Translations under genes and position numbers: made by a program | DNA from: Atopsyche davidsoni | Taxonomy: Eukaryota; Arthropoda; Insecta; Trichoptera; Hydrobiosidae | Reading direction: 5' to 3' | NCBI GenBank assembly: GCA_022113835.1 | Contig: JAILWY010000026.1 | Span: forward strand, 11,125,001-11,189,000 | Length of the DNA stretch: 64,000 bases | Shown: positions 26,386-38,950 of the stretch, in pieces | Layout of the letters: every line of letters starts with the position of its first letter | How positions within the stretch are numbered: the first letter of the stretch is position 1 | The notes under the pieces: generated by a model | Seen by the model: only the letters and a program-made list of their open reading frames with translations | The model's database searches: none | Told to the model about the DNA's origin: nothing

Positions 26386-29300
26386 AGATTTTGGTTTTGA
26401 TGATTGCTTTTGCAGATCTAAGAGGCTGTTGACTGTTCTGGATTATATTTAGATTGTTTAATTTTTCGTACAAATATTAACTGGCTGCAGTGGGAGGTCA
26501 TTGGACTATTTAAATTTGTTATTTTTGAATATGAATGGTGATCGTAAAAATCCGTTTTCGCCATTTTTATAATGAACTCCTGACAGCTGCTGCTGCGTGT
26601 TAGACTCATATTTCATGCTTTTATATTGCCAATATAATCTTTTTGCGTTTGCGTAATTACTCAGTATACAGTTAAAAAAATAATTAACAATTGATTACTC
26701 ATTTTTTTACATTAAATACTACTGAAGCGAAACATTTTGTCCTTGTCTACTTTACAACAAGATTTTAATAAATCTATATATCTCGGGGTATTATTGATTA
26801 AAATAATTATTAAAGGTGTTTTTTTAAAGATATTAAATATATAATAAAATTGTATTTAATGTGAGCCCAACTTTTATGAATAAAAACAAGTTTGTATTAT
26901 TAATGATAATCGTGGTGTGCAAACACTACATGCCCTTAAAACGCGTTTTATATAATTTAAACATTTCAAAGTTTTAATAACCTAAAAATAGTTTAGCAGT
27001 TACAGCAAAAAAACTTTTTTTTTCTTACGTATCTATGATTCTGTTGTTTTAAAGGCTTTTTTTAAATAAATTCATTAATCTTTGATATACGCTAAATACA
27101 AGTTTTACTTTTTATTATGTAAATGTGTATTCTCACCTAGCTATAGTTTGTGTGTGAGTGACTAACAATGGGCAATGAATTATTTGTATGGAAAGTTATA
27201 TAATATCTTCAGTAGTAGGTGGAAGCAGAATTTTCTTTCAATGCAAAAATTCTCGACCTTTTCAATATTCTAAAGCCGCGGAGGAACGATTGGAATTCTT
27301 CAGGAATTTCTAAAGAATGGGCTGCGCTCTGAAGGATGTCACACGCTTTTCAAATTATTACATTTCCTCAAAAAATTAGGGGTTATATATAAAAACAACT
27401 CGTGTCTTGGGAGAAACCCAATTTTTAATAATAAAACATCACTTTTAAATGAAATAAGTTATGCAATGAGCAAATATATACCCAGTCATTATTTTAAAAC
27501 TAGAAAAATATACATTTTTCTTTCTGGCGTTATATTATTTACGGTATTTGTTAGATTTTTATTGTGATACAAATTTTGTACAAGTGTTAATGCGTAGTTC
27601 AATATTTTATTTAACCAACAACTGAAATCGATGACTTTCCTCGATTCAAACACGCTTTGAAGTCATAGTTACTTTTTACATCATCATATTTTACAGTAAA
27701 ATTTTAAGATAATAGGTTAAATAAATAAAGCAATATTTTACTTTGGCAGCTGTTATTATAAATGCTGTGTACACGAGTGATGTGCTGCGTATTTGATTTC
27801 CGATGTTTCGGTCTGGGGCTATTTTCAAGGATTTTGAAAACGACCAAAATCATAGGAAATAGCCTGCAGTGCTGGCACAGAAACATTTGCAGCATTTTTA
27901 ATATAACAATAGATCGACTTACATTAAGACATGTCAGTGAAGCTTTTCTGGTCACCGTGACCTGTCGCCGGCAGTCGCGTGTAGGAGGCCGAGGAGGCTT
28001 TCAGCTCGCGGGGGAGAGGCAGTGGTTTGTAAAATTGCGCCTCGTTAATCAATAAAATCTTCCTCCCACTCCGCTGTATCGGAAAACCGTCATACGCAAT
28101 GCGAATTAGATTCTTATTAGATTCTGCCATAATTCAATATCGGAAATTATAATATATTAAAATGCTCATATAGCTTCTTAGGACTTTTTAAATTTTATCC
28201 AGAGGGAAAATCTTAATTTGGTTTCCTGGGAAAATTTCCGCGTTTTTCAATTTTGTTAGCTATACATTTCCCGCAGAACAAAAGTATTCCCCTTTGTTAT
28301 CTACTTTTTCTGGTTTTATATAAGGTGTTATTATTGAATTGGGTTTTTTGGACGTTTGTACTGATTTTTTATATTTTCTTCATTCCGGTTTTTAGGCTCT
28401 AAATACGTAGTCGTCCTATTCCCTCCATTGTTTTGAAAAGATAAGCTCTGCATTTGGGGCCGAAATGATAAAAAAGTTCGACGAATTGTAATATCTTGCT
28501 CTTATTACAATTACAAATACCCATGAACGAAAACTATTTTATTATATTTGAGCAGAAAAAGAGTCTCGATTGTGAAATATTAGGGGTTGAATTAACCCTA
28601 CCATGAAAAAGCTGTATTTTTTATATAGGCCACGGATGAGATGGAGATAAAAGTTTGCTCACCCTCATAGGTTTCAAATTTTTAAAATAGTACTAAGATA
28701 ATAACACCAAAGTTGGAATTTTGGGTATTGGCTTTATATTAGTGCCAGTATAAAGTAAGGTTTCTGTATCAATATTATTCGTATTTTAGTGTATTGGAAA
28801 ATTAATCATGGATTTCTGAGAAATGTATGGGAATATTTTTCTAAATGTGATCATTCGAGGTCAAATGAAAAAAAATCGAAAATTTATTATTTTATCTTTT
28901 TTGTGCTTTCGCTTATAATCATTAAGCGATTTAAAATCGTTGAGTATTTTCACTAGTTTCGATCTGCTGAAAAAATTTCCGTACGCAGTCGGTGATTTGT
29001 TTAATGCTTAAAGGATATAGATCTGATACATAAATAATATCCATTGAATGTTTAAAAATAGTAGCATAGAATGCATGAAAGATGTTGGCTCGTGTAACTA
29101 CCCTTTTCCGGATGAACTTGAATATATATTGTATCAGGTGATTTGTTGAAGGATTATGTTTTTGTAATTCTGCCAACTCTTTAATGTATTCCACTACATC
29201 TACTTCACAAAACGGCCTTTATTCTGTTATCGCCTCACAGATCAAACATGAGATGTACATAACGTGTTATCACGTCACACGGAGCCCCGCCGCCGAGGTC

Positions 29301-32300
29301 CGCTTATCTCTGACCCCATCCGCGCGGGCCCGCAGTGTGAAGTGCACCCGGCCCATTGTCGCGCCGGGCTCTATCAATCTATCAATGAAATTAAATGTAT
29401 TTCCATTGGGCCACGTGTCGAAAGTGCATGTGCTTGAGAGAGTAAATAATCTTCATTTTTTTCTGCAAACACAGATATTTGTTTGACTATGATTTTATGG
29501 TCCTTGGGATCCGAAGGAGTTTGTATACATAGACTACTGTATGTTTTACACCACTTCGTAATTCTTATGCGCTTATTTAAAGCTGAGCACGATTTATGTT
29601 AAAAGTATATTTTGAGTCACCCAAGTCCTTTTTATGATATTATTATTTGGTAGGTTATAACAAAAATCAGTAAACATATTAGTATTTAGTTGTATTGAAA
29701 GGTTTTGTTTATATTAAATGATTGATGAATGAATTTCTGGTATTACAAAGTTGGGAATTTCCATGCTCACGGAAAATGTAAATAATGTTTATATTTTTTG
29801 GTATTTATCACAACTAGATATTTGGAGTATCCATTACATCATATTTGAAATAAAAGAAAACGGTGTTATGTGAAAATAACGGGAAAGAAAATCAATCAAG
29901 ACGAGCGCTGTGCCGCGCGGGCGGGAGAGGCGCGCCTGTCGTTTCATCACGTTAAAAGTTTTTCAAATAAAAAGCCAAGCATAAAACTTTCATTTGAGAC
30001 AATAATAAAAGAATGTAGGGGAGATAAATAACGGGCGCCGCTGGGTGAAGGTCTCTGAAGATTAATTCCTCTCGGTTCCTCGAGGCGCGCTGACACGTAC
30101 TTCCGGCCAACTTAATATCAATCCAGTGGCCGCCGAGCCGACCTTTTGATCTTTTACTGCCTCCGGGGTATCCTGGATGACTGGGTCGCCGGCCGGGCGC
30201 GCAGATAGTGCGCTGCATGCCTCCGCTTATCGCTCTTTAACGCTAGCTTTCCCTTTCCTTTCAATTAAGCTCACTCCTCGGCGCTGCACTGCCGTGTTAA
30301 CCCACCCAACATTAGCGCTTTATCAGCCTAAATAATGTTTTCGGTACTTTGATAAGCAGGGACGTGCGGTGGGTTTTAAATCTACGCATGCAGTTATTCA
30401 TAGTACATAATTTGGTATTTTAAAACTATCAATTTGTATATTTTCAGATACTTTTTTGAGTTAATACGATGTTATAAAATATGTGATATAGTGTAAGAAA
30501 GTTTTTTATTGCCTTCATCACTGACTGACTGAAATTTGAAATTGAACGATTTGATTTAATTTTATGATATTATGAAAAAATAATTTCCAAAATGAGTATT
30601 TGTCAGCAACTTAAGTCATGCTGTATAAATAGTAAGACAGTGACATGCCATAAATAACAAATTGAGAATTATTGATTTTACAACTTTCAATTCACCAACA
30701 ACCACTTTGTAAAAAAAATCTTCAAGTATTCACTGTTATGATGATTATCAATTACTTAAACAATGTTTTTAATATTATGACATTTCAATGTCTTTTGAAT
30801 AAGTAAAATAAATACTCAAATAACCACAATCCTCTTAAGTAATGTAATTTTAACGTGATTGTTTAGTTTCCCCAGCAATAAAGTTACAATACTTATTCTG
30901 CTGAATTATTAAATGTCTTTTGCTAAAAAAGACTTGAGAATAATATAGTAGAGACTATTGTTTGCCGCATATGGGCAAAATTTTTGCACACGCCATATGT
31001 CTCCCTTGAAGGATGCCTCTTTAGTATTATTTGTCGGTATTGAGCTGTCACGCATTGTTTGTCCATTATCTTTGCAGTAGATTTTCTTGTCAGCGAAACA
31101 GGGAGCAATTAACTTCAGTATCTTAACTCTGAGATCTCACCCGATGGCTTTTTATGAGTGTGCACACAATGTTTACATTTCGCTAACGTAAAACATTGGA
31201 AGGTGTCCAAAATTGGTTTAATTAGAAAAAAATCTCGCCAGAACAACTTTTAAAAAAGCAGGAAGAGACTCTGATTTATTGGATTTCTGTTTGTATAATT
31301 TGGAATTATTCTCTTGGATAAAACGCTGCATGCTCCGACTTCGCCTCTTGGAAGAAATTCACGTGCGAGTTATCTAATATATCAGGATGAAATATTTTCA
31401 GAATATGAGAGCATTCACGTCCGAGTGTTCGGGATCATTCGGGACCTCTCGGGAGAACTCGGTCCACCTAATGTATAGGTCTATCGAGAGGAGCCGTTGA
31501 TAGATGCCATGCGATATTAATGTGAGACTTCATGGAAAAGACGTTGGACATTTGTTTTATTGATTTATCCGAAAGCTTCAGAGTTGTTACACTCACCATA
31601 TTTTTCACTCATCTAGTTTCCTATTTAATAATAAATTGTCATGGATTTTAGAGCTTTATTGCTATAATAAACTATTTGTATAAGGATTGATGAGCATTTT
31701 ATAATATTTGCCAAGTAAATATTTATTTGTCTATGTAAAATCTACGAACTGTATAAATGTGAACTAGTGTTTGAGCGATGAGTGAATAAACTATTCTTTT
31801 CTTTAATCGTAAAGCCCGCAAGTGGTTTGAAGCAATAATAAATGTAGCAATGCCTTGTATACAAGAAAGTCAGAAATATCATGTTGACATGGAAAATATC
31901 AAATATTTTACCATAAATATTGTTTTTTTGTTGTTCCATCCGAATTCATCAAACTAACCCAATGGTCGTAAAATAAAAATGCCCATCTCTGGACCTGTAA
32001 AAATTAATGTAGGAATATTCTATTACTTAAATCAATATAGCTCTTGACATTAATATTTGAAACGCTATCAACAAGACGATGTTGTTATGTTTACTTTGCG
32101 TTGTTCTGAAAAAGTAGTTTGTAAGATTTTAAATTCAGGTCTAGACTACATCACAGTCGCCATCAGCTGTTTAAGTCCATCAGCAGGCGAAAGCCTCTCC
32201 CTCGCGTTCCCAGTTCTCTTTCAATACTTCAGCCTATCTGCAAATTACCTCTTCCGAAGAGTGAGCCTAACAGAGAGTCTGCCGTTTCAATTCTCGCTGA

Positions 32301-32818
32301 TATTCTTGAGGTCTGCTCTCACCGGTGATCCGTTACGCCACAGCCTCTTTTAACCGTGAGCCTGCCTTAAAAATGATGAATTTACTTACTGCGAAATTTA
32401 TATGAATTTTGTTGCTTGATACGTTATTTGAGCTTAAATGTTTCATAGTAAAAATACTATTGCGTTTGAAACAATATCGAGTGTAATATAGTTTCTGAAA
32501 AACAAATTCAATAATGCTATATTTTTAATCAGTAAATGATATTTTATATATGATATCTTCGTAGACAGCGACGATCAGAAGTAAAAATAATGCCTTTTTA
32601 AGATATTGTCTGCACCCCAAAATTAAAAAAAGCACTTGGAAGTATAACTCTGTATTTTATTCATTTAAATTAACCCGGCATAAATTTAGATTTTTGCTAA
32701 GTTATTTCTATATAAAACAGTTTTGGGGCTCACGACATGTAACTTGGTATATTTTGTTTTGGGTTAGGTTAGGTGTATTCCCACTCAGTTTATTTAAAAG
32801 TGCGTTCTTTTGAATTAT

Positions 32819-32945
32819 CTTCTTCGTCAAGTGCCTCTCCTCAGAGGAGGCGGGCGACTATTTCACTGAGCGTATACTCATGCTGAGCCAGTGTTCACAA
32901 TTTTCTAAGGGGGAAATAGTGTAGTGGATCTCCGGGTCCTTCATT
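32819..32945 (-). mobile_element. LINE-tail repeat, copy A
   Basis: Copy of an interspersed repeat whose + strand reads TCAAGTGCCTCTCCTCAGAG, then GAGCCAGTGTTCA, TTTCTAAGGGGGAAATAG and GTAGTGGATC. The minus strand ends with the decayed C-terminal coding tail seen in copies B-E. It is cut off after about 127 bases, before the segment present in copies B and D. Confidence 0.6.
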
Positions 32946-35035
32946 TGAATTATAAGTTTATTTTATAGATGTTAACGTTTCTCCGGTTGTTGTATAGTGG
33001 TGTCGGTCGATCCGTCTGCCTCGGTCGGCAGAAGTATTAGTGCAGAAGCACGAGGTAACCGGGCCCTCAGCTCTCTCGGCCGGGCGTCGTGGGAACCGGG
33101 CGTGTCGCTAGAGCGGGTCTCGTGCGAAGTGTGTCGCGCACCGGGAATGCCTTCTGCACTCTCCACTAGAAAAGGCTTCCAAGAGGAAAACGAAAGAGGC
33201 ATGCGATGCACCAGTTCATGCCTGGAATCAGCTGAAGGTTCTGCCTCACACGAAGCGGAATCTTCAGGGTATATTTATTCAAATCCATATGTGGCGTGTA
33301 GCCCACTCAATTATTGCGTGTCCTAAAGTTTACAAGTGTTTGTAATTGATTTCTAAAATACAAGTTTAAAAAAATAGCGCTATAAAACTTTTCGTGTATT
33401 TCTAAATATTTAATTATTTTTTTGATGTTTATTCGGTCTAAAACGAAATAAACATAACGACTTCTGCTTATCCTTAATATAGTATATAGCTTTAAGTAAT
33501 TTGACTAGAAAAATCTGCTCCAAGAACATGTTCAGAAGCCCCTTTTACAAATCTAGTTCTATCCGCTTATAATTTTTGCGTGGATGGAAGTATGTACTGG
33601 TTATAAACTAATTAAACGTCTCGTTCGCTCATTCGTTGTCCCTTCATACCAAGTATGGTTGTTGACTTCCACAGCTGCTTTAGCTAGCACGTGGATGAGG
33701 CAACTGTTTTGCGATCTGCATTTTTAGCAGAAAGCTGGGTTGTTAGTTTTATGATAGACTAACCAGTAGTATTCGTGGAAGCTTAAATTGATTTGATAAA
33801 ATTAAAACCTACTTGTTTTTATGAAAGAGAGGTGTGGGAAAGTGTGTCCTGGTTATTGACTAGAATTGCTGACGAATACACGACGTCTGGCATGTTCTGG
33901 AGCACATTTCTCATACGAGAGGCGTCTTCACAGTCAATAAATAATATATTTATTTTATTATGGAAGTTTTCGGAATCAGCCGACAAGTTCATATGTAATG
34001 CATCACCGGTGTTCTTCACCTGTCAACTTATCCCCGTTTCTTTTCTTGGTAATGGAAAAGAAGTCGCAATAAAATATTTTTGATTTACAATCAAACATTA
34101 TTTTAACTTTGTTCTTATTGATGTTAAAATTTGTGCTTGAAAGAAATATCTTTAGAATTTTTGATTAGATCATGGAAATTACAAAAAAAAATACATTAGG
34201 ATTAAGATTTTCAGACCCACATAATAATTACACTTCACTGCAGTCGCACATCTAAAAATAATTAATAGCGCATTTTTAAATGCTTATCTGTTTTTGTAAA
34301 CAGGTATTTAAGTATGGCCGTGGGAATTCGCACTAACAACCTGTTGAGAGACAAGACACAACTTCAATATTATTTCAATGGCTAATTGCGTACTACCTTA
34401 CTTGCGAGCATAGGTGCAAAGAAATGTATCTATCTATATACATGCTTTTACTTTTTGTTAAGTGATTACTAATTTTTGTTAAGTGATTGAAAATTATGCA
34501 TTTACTATTTTTATTTACAAAACATTCTCTCTAGGGAATAAGTAATTACAAGAAAAATATTTAACAAGTTTAGTATGCGCTTGTTCATTATTGAATGTCT
34601 ATGAACTTCGTTATAAAGTTCGTGTTTACATGTTAATTTTGTCGTTTTTTGATGTTTTTGGTTTTCCTACTTGTAGCTCCACGTACTTGGACCATTTTCA
34701 ACAGTCAAAAAATCACAAAACCTTTGAATTTCTTCATTTACTTAAACATTTACTTACTATATATAATAATTGTTCTTAAACAATAATAGAAACGGAACTA
34801 GTCTGCACAGCTGTGGCTTTACTTGAAACAAATAAATTAAAACTTCCTATTTGCTGTAAAAGTCCCATTAAAAATCCGGCCATCATTCAATCAAGAATAG
34901 TCCAGGAAGCGTCCAATGAGAGTTCAATTAGCGAGGCATCGGGCCTCCTTCACCACTCCACTCGCCTCCTGAGACGACCCGGCGCAGTCCTCGCAGGGCC
35001 CGGCACTGGCTGTCCTACCGAGCACCTTCTACCGG

Positions 35036-35068
35036 TTACCTGTGTCGCTTACCTGTGTCACTTACCTG
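35036..35068 (-). promoter_or_regulatory. Three CAGGTAA sites at 13-bp spacing
   Basis: TTACCTG occurs at 35036-35042, 35049-35055 and 35062-35068, each step exactly 13 bases. On the minus strand these read CAGGTAA, a word bound by ZEB/Zfh1-type repressors and one of the TAGteam words bound by Zelda in Drosophila. The unit is a short tandem repeat, so local duplication could explain it without function. Confidence 0.35.
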
Positions 35069-35908
35069 CGTGCCATGATCTATTGCACGGTACATTTTAA
35101 ATAAAGTTTCAACGTAAACTTGGACGCAAAGAGTCAACGGCCTTGCAATGTAATGTAATTTACGTGTACATTAAATATAATATATTATCGAAGTAACACA
35201 TTAAAGTGCTGTAAATGAATTGATTTTATGATTGTTGCACGTGCTGGTAAGGTACTTCTATTGTGTTTGATTATGGTATTGTATAACCTGTTTATAACCG
35301 TGATGTTGGTATCCATCAAAGTATCGATGTACGCGGTTTAATTTTTAAATAAATCGTGTTAAATCCTTTGTCACAATATTTTATAAATAATAATTGTTTA
35401 TATAAATGCGCCCAAATATAATCCATTACACATATTTATTCTTCGATGGGCTGTTTTGATTGCAGATGAGAAAAGTTAGCTCTTATTGCGTGTAAAAAAG
35501 ATGGAAATATTTTCAACTTAATGTATTTGTGAATCAAAAATAGTAAGCGAGTTTCAGTAGTCTGATGTTATAGTTAGACATACTGAGTTTTCGGGATTAT
35601 ATGACAGTATTGTATATGTTGTGTTTGTTTTAAAACACGATGTTTATAAAACATTAAATACGAAATTAGCTGTTTATAATAATCGGCGACGACTCGTGAC
35701 GAGTCAAGTACTAAACTGCGTAACGTAATTTAACAAGGTTGTTTTAATGAAATCCATCTGCTTGTAATTAGTTTTTATTTTACGATGTTTACAATAAAAT
35801 AACAAAAACAAATCAAACGCCAAGATACAAGATGAGCTACGCACTGTCAGATCCGCTGGACGGACGCCCGGCCCAGAGGGAGACGCCGCGGTTGGCTGCA
35901 GACCTCGG

Positions 35909-35929
35909 AGACGAGAGACGAGAGACGAG
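35909..35929. repeat. AGACGAG tandem repeat, three units
   Basis: Three perfect 7-bp units followed by a diverged fourth (AGACTCG) inside a GC-rich block. Confidence 0.7.
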
Positions 35930-38149
35930 AGACTCGGGTCTCAGGCTGTTTGCCTTTGGTCAATGCCAGCGGAGAGCCATTGTCGCTAACTCGCCGAATC
36001 GCCGAGTCACGATCCGTCATTGTATCGATCCACTGTGATTTTATACACAAACAGATCGATAAGTTTTATTTATCCGAATTGTGTGAATTTTTACTCGGCT
36101 GTCATAGAGCTGCACGTCTGTCATCGATAAATAAACATTTCTCATTGCTATGGAAACATTATTTTATTTGTTGTATGTACTCAACGTTGGCTCTACGTAC
36201 CATGTACTATAAAATGTAGTTAGATTAAGCGTCAATTTTTAGTATATATTGCAGATAAAGGATAAACGAATTCATTAACGCGTAGTCGGCATGAGCTACA
36301 ATGTTTATAGTTGTTTTAATAACGCAGAAGTACTAATATCATAATATTGATTAATGTTTCGAATTGTTCATCAATCAATAGAGAGACACGGAGATCAACT
36401 ACGTGCATCGCTCCAGAACTAAAACACTGATAGGGGTTATCAGGCGAACCCGTTCCAAATAAGAGAGACCTCTGCGTCTGCTCCACAACCGAGCTTCTAT
36501 TAGTGCCAGGGTTTGATCGCCGCTGCACACTATCGGAGCGGAATATTTCCTTCAGACAGGCGAACCGTAAATGCTCGCGCCTCGACAACGAACCGTTCCA
36601 TGCTTATTAATATCTCGCGTCTCGAAGTGTGCGTACTTGAATAATTTATTACATAAAAAGCGTAATATGTTACGCCGTCAGGCGGCGGTTTTGCGATGAT
36701 TAAGGCTAACTTGACACCGAATGTGTATAAAAACACTCCGCCTTAATGCATCGCGGAAGTCGGGCTGGGGATTTTGCTGTCGTTGTTTCGCCGCCGCTTT
36801 CTGGGAACATAATGAAAAGCTAAACTCTAAATTTAATTTCGATTCTTTTTGCACCCTCAGAGTCTTTAGAAATTGTTGGGAGTATCGCTCCGTCCCGAAC
36901 CACACCGTTGGAAGTTCTGGGCTTCGTAATTTCGCTACTTGTATATTATTTAAGCGAGGCTATTAATTTTTATTATTCTGTAAATATCACCGTAACATTT
37001 TCCAGGAACCGTTTGAATATGACAAGCGTATAAATATCACAGAAACTCAGAAACAGAAACGTGTTTAATTTCTAGCTGGGAACAGACGCTTTTATAAAAA
37101 ACAGTTCTGTCAGAGCTAGATTTATCCATACAAATGGCTATTTAAGCTTAACATAATTTTTTTACGGAAACGACTGTAAACACTTTATTAGAAAAGGCAG
37201 TATGAATACTGAAATAAGTTTTGTCCTGAGATAGTGTTTCAATTTTTATAAATATTGGCTGCAAATATTTTTGACAACAGAACATATTTCTTCAAAGTTT
37301 TTAAAGTCTCAAATTTATTTTAGAAACCATAAATAATGTAAGTTTGTCTACTTGAGTATTCTATAACACAAAGTAATTTGAAAATAAACCCTATCATACT
37401 CTTTTATTATTAACTTTAATGCTTTATAAATTATATAGCCAAAACAACAAGAATATATAACATTGTTTCATAAATAAATGGTATTTCAGATTACACGTTA
37501 TTACCTCGGAGCAAATTGCTAACTGAAATATGAAAGAAGTCATACCGACTCGCACCGGAATCTTCGTATCTTAATCTGTTTACTTTTTTTTATTATTATT
37601 GAAGTATTTGTTTATACATACTCTTATTATTTTCTGAATTAATTACCGATTAAACATGCCGCATTGAACATTGCTTCTGCATCGCCCGGTTATGGCTTGC
37701 ATATCAGATGCCTGTAATTATTTAGTTGTGGTTAATTGCACCCAACGAGGCCAATCGGTTAACGACATGTCTATTTGTATTATCTTATCCGATGCAGATG
37801 CGGAGTGACGCCCGAGCCGCGCCGCCGGCCTAACGGATACCCTGATGAATGAAAAACTTCTCAGGAATACTGTTTCCGGCTTCACGGGCGCCGGCACACT
37901 GAGATTTGAAAATTAAAGTTCACGAACCCCAGCAAAAAGTAAAGAGTTTTTGTAAACCTTAATGCACGTCATGTTTTCTCGGGAACCGTTTGCCGTGGAC
38001 GCATTACTTTCGAATTTTATATCAGGCGTACAGCACCACAAGAAAGTGTGACGAATTTTGTGCTTCTAGAATTTTCCGCTTTATTTATATTTCATAAACG
38101 CACATGCTTCCGTAAGATCTATCGGATAAAGAATATATAAATATTCGAG

Positions 38150-38900
38150 TGAAAATGACCGATGTCACATTCCCGGGACATCAAAGCATCGCGTCGCGGG
38201 CGGGGCGGCCGCGGCAAGTCCGGCGATTAAAAATGATTAATTTTCCTTCGCCGTCGATGCGAGCCCCTTTGATTTCGCGGTCGATATCTCCCCGCCAAGT
38301 TTTTCCGCGGGGCCTTTCGAATACGCGTTTATATATATCGCGAGTGGCGAATGATTGACATAACTGTAACTTAACGCCAAACATCCAACCGTGTCGGCCG
38401 GCCGCAAATAAATCTACGTGTCCGGTGCAGAAATATTCAGCCGCGGCCGGAGCGCGCGGCGAGGGAGTCGCGGCGTCAGCGACTGCCGTCAAATATCAAA
38501 GAGCGCTCTAGGAATAGGTGCTCCACTTTATTCGCGGCCGGCCCCGTTTCGGGAAAAGATCTCACCCGAAAACTGTCCACATAACCATAAACGATCGCAG
38601 CCGCCCTTCCCCGCCCCGCCACGCCCGTCCCCGCCCGCGGCCTTTTCCGAGTCTGCCGGCATTCTGAGGCGGCGCAAGAACGAATTTGCATGTCAATGAA
38701 CGCTCTATGTAAATACGATCTTCGGCCCAAACGTAAATACTGCGAATACGCCCCGGCGACTGCACCCGCCCGCCGGACCCCGGGACCGCGGAGATCGACG
38801 TCTCTGGAGATAGTGTTAATGTCTTTAAATAAATCAATTAGTCGGGTTGACAGAAGCGCAGGAGCGAGTGACGCGGGAGGAGCCGAGAGGTGCGTGTAAA
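38150..38900. promoter_or_regulatory. Largest GC-rich island of Rbp6 intron 2
   Basis: About 750 bases of CpG-rich DNA with several stop-poor frames on both strands, none with a recognisable protein. A TCF-type word CCTTTGAT occurs near 38269. The island could be an alternative promoter or an enhancer. There is no convincing ATG exon joined to a phase-compatible donor, so no gene is called. Confidence 0.3.
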
Positions 38901-38950
38901 GATAGACCCGCTCGGCGATCAATCTCGACCGCTTACTCACCGGGGACAGA

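Larger units (their letters stand above)
20106..29270 (+). other. Rbp6 intron 2, AT-rich proximal part
   Basis: Mostly AT-rich DNA without coding signatures. GC-richer patches occur at about 20400-20660, 21090-21240 and 22270-22470; the last contains GCCATATT and CACGTGACTC words. A perfect TGACGTCA lies at 25005-25012. A SINE-like fragment and a (TA)n run are listed separately. No RRM-encoding exon was found. Confidence 0.5.
29270..38950 (+). other. Rbp6 intron 2, segment with several GC-rich islands
   Basis: AT-rich background interrupted by GC-rich blocks at about 29280-29360, 29910-30240, 33000-33260, 34930-35080, 35850-36020, 36400-36590, 36660-36800, 37800-37900 and 38150-38900. None has a recognisable protein or RNA family. 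Spacing and composition fit conserved enhancer candidates in the long intron of a developmental gene, which is an inference. The 33000-33268 block holds an open frame of about 90 codons that ends at a donor-like CAGG|GTATAT. I do not recognise its product. Confidence 0.35.

Noticed and set aside
38476..38940. 154-codon minus-strand frame in the 38-kb GC island
   Set aside because: Same composition effect; overlapping open frames exist on both strands and no domain is recognisable.
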